Source of the DNA: Clostridia bacterium
GTDB taxonomy: Bacteria > Bacillota > Clostridia > UBA1381 > UBA9506
DNA: 64,000 nt
Assembly: GCA_017546245.1 (NCBI GenBank)
Contig: JAFYXI010000003.1
Span: forward strand, 1-64,000
Direction: 5' to 3'
The position numbers and the translations under genes are program-made. Of this stretch, positions 62,497-64,000 are shown one piece after another. Every line of letters starts with the position of its first letter. Within the stretch, counting starts at the first letter, position 1. The notes beneath the pieces are model-generated. The model searched no databases, was not told the DNA's origin, and worked only from the letters and a program-made list of their open reading frames with translations.

Positions 62497-63888
62497 TTAA
62501 AATTCAAATTTTCCATCAAAATAATCGAAAATTTCGTCGATTTTTATTGTAACCTGTTCCATCGTGTCGCGGTCACGAACTGTAACTGTACCTTTTTCTA
62601 CACTGTCAAAATCGTAGGTTAAGCAGTACGGAGTTCCGATTTCGTCCTGACGGCGATAACGTTTTCCTATGCTTCCTGCGTCGTCAAATTCGCAGTTGTA
62701 TTTTTTAGAAAGCTTTTCAAACACTTCTAAAGCACCTTCACTCAACTTTTTAGAAAGCGGCAATACAGCAATTTTAACAGGTGCTAAAGCCGGATGGAAT
62801 CTTAACACAACTCGGCTGTCAGCATCTCCCACCTGCTCTTCGTCGTATGCATCAACCAAGAACGCAAGTGTTACACGGTCAGCACCAAGTGACGGTTCGA
62901 TACAATACGGAATGTATTTTTCGTTTGTAACAGGATCCATATATTCAAAGTTTTCGCCCGAATGAGCAGCGTGCTGTTTTAAGTCAAAGTCAGTACGGTC
63001 TGCAATACCCCAAAGTTCGCCCCAACCGAACGGGAATAAAAATTCAACGTCTGTTGTTGCATTAGAATAGTGAGACAGTTCCTCCTGTGAATGGTCACGG
63101 AATTTAAGATTTTCTTCTTTAAGACCCAAAGCTAAAAGCCATTCTTTACAGAATGCCTTCCAGTATTCAAACCATTTAAGGTCTTCGCCCGGTGCGCAGA
63201 AAAATTCAAGCTCCATCTGCTCAAACTCACGGGTACGGAAAGTAAAGTTACCCGGTGTTATTTCGTTACGGAAAGATTTACCAATCTGACCAATACCGAA
63301 CGGAACTTTTTTACGGGTTGTGCGCTGAACATTTTTAAAGTTAACAAAAATACCCTGCGCGGTTTCAGGACGCATAAAAAGCTCAGAAGAGCTGTCTTCT
63401 GTTACACCCTGGAAGGTTTTAAACATAAGATTAAACTTTCTTATATCGGTAAAGTTAGATTTGCCGCATTTTGGACAAGCTACTCCGTTTTCTTTAATAA
63501 ACTCTACCATTTTTTCGTCGCTCCAGCCGTCAACTACGACTGTTTCGCCTTTATCGTGCATAAAATCTTCGATAAGCTTATCTGCGCGATGACGGGCTTT
63601 ACACTCTTTACAATCCATAAGCGGATCAGAAAAACCGCCAACGTGACCTGATGCAACCCATGTCTGCGGATTCATTAAAATTGCAGCATCCAGACCAACG
63701 TTATAAGGACTTTCCTGCACGAACTTTTTCCACCAAGCACGTTTAACGTTATTTTTAAGCTCTACGCCCAAAGGACCATAGTCCCAGGTATTTGCAAGAC
63801 CGCCGTATATTTCAGAGCCTGAATATACAAAGCCGCGACCTTTACACAAGGATACTATTTTTTCCATTGTTTTATCTGTATTGTTCAT
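62497..63888 (-). CDS. glyS: Glycyl-tRNA synthetase, homodimeric (alpha2) type
   Basis: GlyRS charges tRNA-Gly with glycine and ATP. The 463-aa class II enzyme has the N-terminal [25 protein letters not shown], the zinc-type Cys residues in [13 protein letters not shown] and CPKCG, motif 2 [29 protein letters not shown], the [12 protein letters not shown] signature and motif 3 [14 protein letters not shown], followed by a C-terminal anticodon-binding domain. It is the archaeal/eukaryotic-like single-chain form used by many Firmicutes, not the alpha2beta2 form. The gene has its own promoter and no T-box leader between that promoter and the start. Confidence 0.97.
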   Translation of the reverse strand: MNNTDKTMEKIVSLCKGRGFVYSGSEIYGGLANTWDYGPLGVELKNNVKRAWWKKFVQESPYNVGLDAAILMNPQTWVASGHVGGFSDPLMDCKECKARHRADKLIEDFMHDKGETVVVDGWSDEKMVEFIKENGVACPKCGKSNFTDIRKFNLMFKTFQGVTEDSSSELFMRPETAQGIFVNFKNVQRTTRKKVPFGIGQIGKSFRNEITPGNFTFRTREFEQMELEFFCAPGEDLKWFEYWKAFCKEWLLALGLKEENLKFRDHSQEELSHYSNATTDVEFLFPFGWGELWGIADRTDFDLKQHAAHSGENFEYMDPVTNEKYIPYCIEPSLGADRVTLAFLVDAYDEEQVGDADSRVVLRFHPALAPVKIAVLPLSKKLSEGALEVFEKLSKKYNCEFDDAGSIGKRYRRQDEIGTPYCLTYDFDSVEKGTVTVRDRDTMEQVTIKIDEIFDYFDGKFEF

Positions 63889-63918
63889 ATGTACACCCCT
63901 AATTTATAGTCTTATTAT

Positions 63919-63947
63919 AATATATAGTTATTCTTACGATTTGTCAA
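63919..63947 (-). promoter_or_regulatory. Promoter for glyS
   Basis: On the minus strand a perfect TTGACA (63942-63947) and TATATT (63919-63924) are separated by 17 bases. The leader is only about 25 nt, too short for a T-box. Confidence 0.8.
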
Positions 63948-64000
63948 GTGTTTAAGCTAAAATTAATTTAGCTGCACTGGCTTTAAATACAAAAACAGAC

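Noticed and set aside
63889-64000. T-box riboswitch upstream of glyS
   Set aside because: A sigma-A promoter lies only about 30 bases before the start codon, which leaves no room for a T-box fold, although a second distal promoter beyond the window edge cannot be excluded.
1-64000. CRISPR arrays, tRNA or rRNA genes, prophage, complete insertion sequences
   Set aside because: No regularly spaced repeats, no tRNA cloverleaf, no rRNA and no transposase or phage gene were found in the gaps. The visible repeats are short palindromic elements only.

Overview
The window reads as a chromosomal segment from a low-G+C, spore-forming member of the Clostridia (Bacillota). The evidence is AGGAGG-type ribosome binding sites before most genes, spoIIR and a SpoVB-type flippase, a Lon/EngB pair, RbgA, HPr with both His and Ser phosphorylation motifs, a dimeric glycyl-tRNA synthetase, S-layer-homology (SLH) and copper-amine-oxidase-like stalk domains, and glycolytic enzymes of the pyrophosphate type (PPi-dependent phosphofructokinase and pyruvate phosphate dikinase). 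I cannot fix the order or genus by eye. Most of the segment is housekeeping, densely packed, with short intergenic gaps and many 1-13 bp overlaps.

Layout. 1-5.5 kb: the first codons of a MurJ-like flippase on the minus strand, then a structured leader, rpsB and tsf, a terminator, hisA-hisF-hisIE and tmcAL. 5.5-9 kb: an ECF transporter S component and spoIIR (minus), then argC-argB (plus). 9.1-10.7 kb: a compact two-gene Fe-S assembly unit (SufC ATPase plus one SufB/D scaffold). 10.7-20.3 kb: an accessory carbohydrate island with two AraC-type regulators, an unassigned TIM-barrel glycosidase-like protein, a drug/metabolite-type transporter, a secreted stalk-domain protein, PPi-phosphofructokinase, and a fructuronate-reductase-like SDR with mannonate dehydratase (hexuronate breakdown). 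20.4-37.7 kb: aspartate aminotransferase, dipeptidase, YraN, RNase HII, RbgA, signal peptidase, L19, an M23 peptidase, Lgt, a paired M16 peptidase module, RsmI, a tRNA1-type methyltransferase, an unusual P-loop/Asp23 fusion, RecR, a degenerate MetH-like protein, a DUF4340 protein and a SpoVB-like flippase. 37.8-38.1 kb: a small mobile-element-like remnant. 38.1-46.2 kb: ppdK, pcrA, trmFO, a DUF2156 protein and aroE. 46.2-50.2 kb: the OLE RNA locus. 50.2-64 kb: trmL, an aminotransferase with an Lrp-type regulator, engB, lon, a large SLH surface protein, nif3-like, trmK, an acyl-CoA ligase with an XRE-cupin regulator, HPr and glyS.

The most notable feature is an approximately 680-nt gene-free stretch on the minus strand at 46911-47590. 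It has its own sigma-A-type promoter, complementary ends that form a closing helix, many internal hairpins and a terminator-like hairpin. It lies between ispA (xseB-ispA-DUF212) and a 217-aa membrane protein that resembles the DUF21/CNNM domain. This is the known genomic setting of OLE (ornate, large, extremophilic) RNA and its membrane partner OapA, so I assign it as an OLE ribonucleoprotein locus. The assignment rests on synteny, size, structure and the protein partner, not on a covariance-model search.

Other signals are a 98-bp repeat present in two identical copies 16 kb apart, both between convergent genes, one of them inside a roughly 155-bp MITE-like unit; a short 12-bp-TIR element near ppdK; a perfect 31-bp hairpin inside tmcAL; and leaders before rpsB and rplS that probably mediate ribosomal-protein autoregulation. 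I saw no rRNA, tRNA, CRISPR array or complete insertion sequence.
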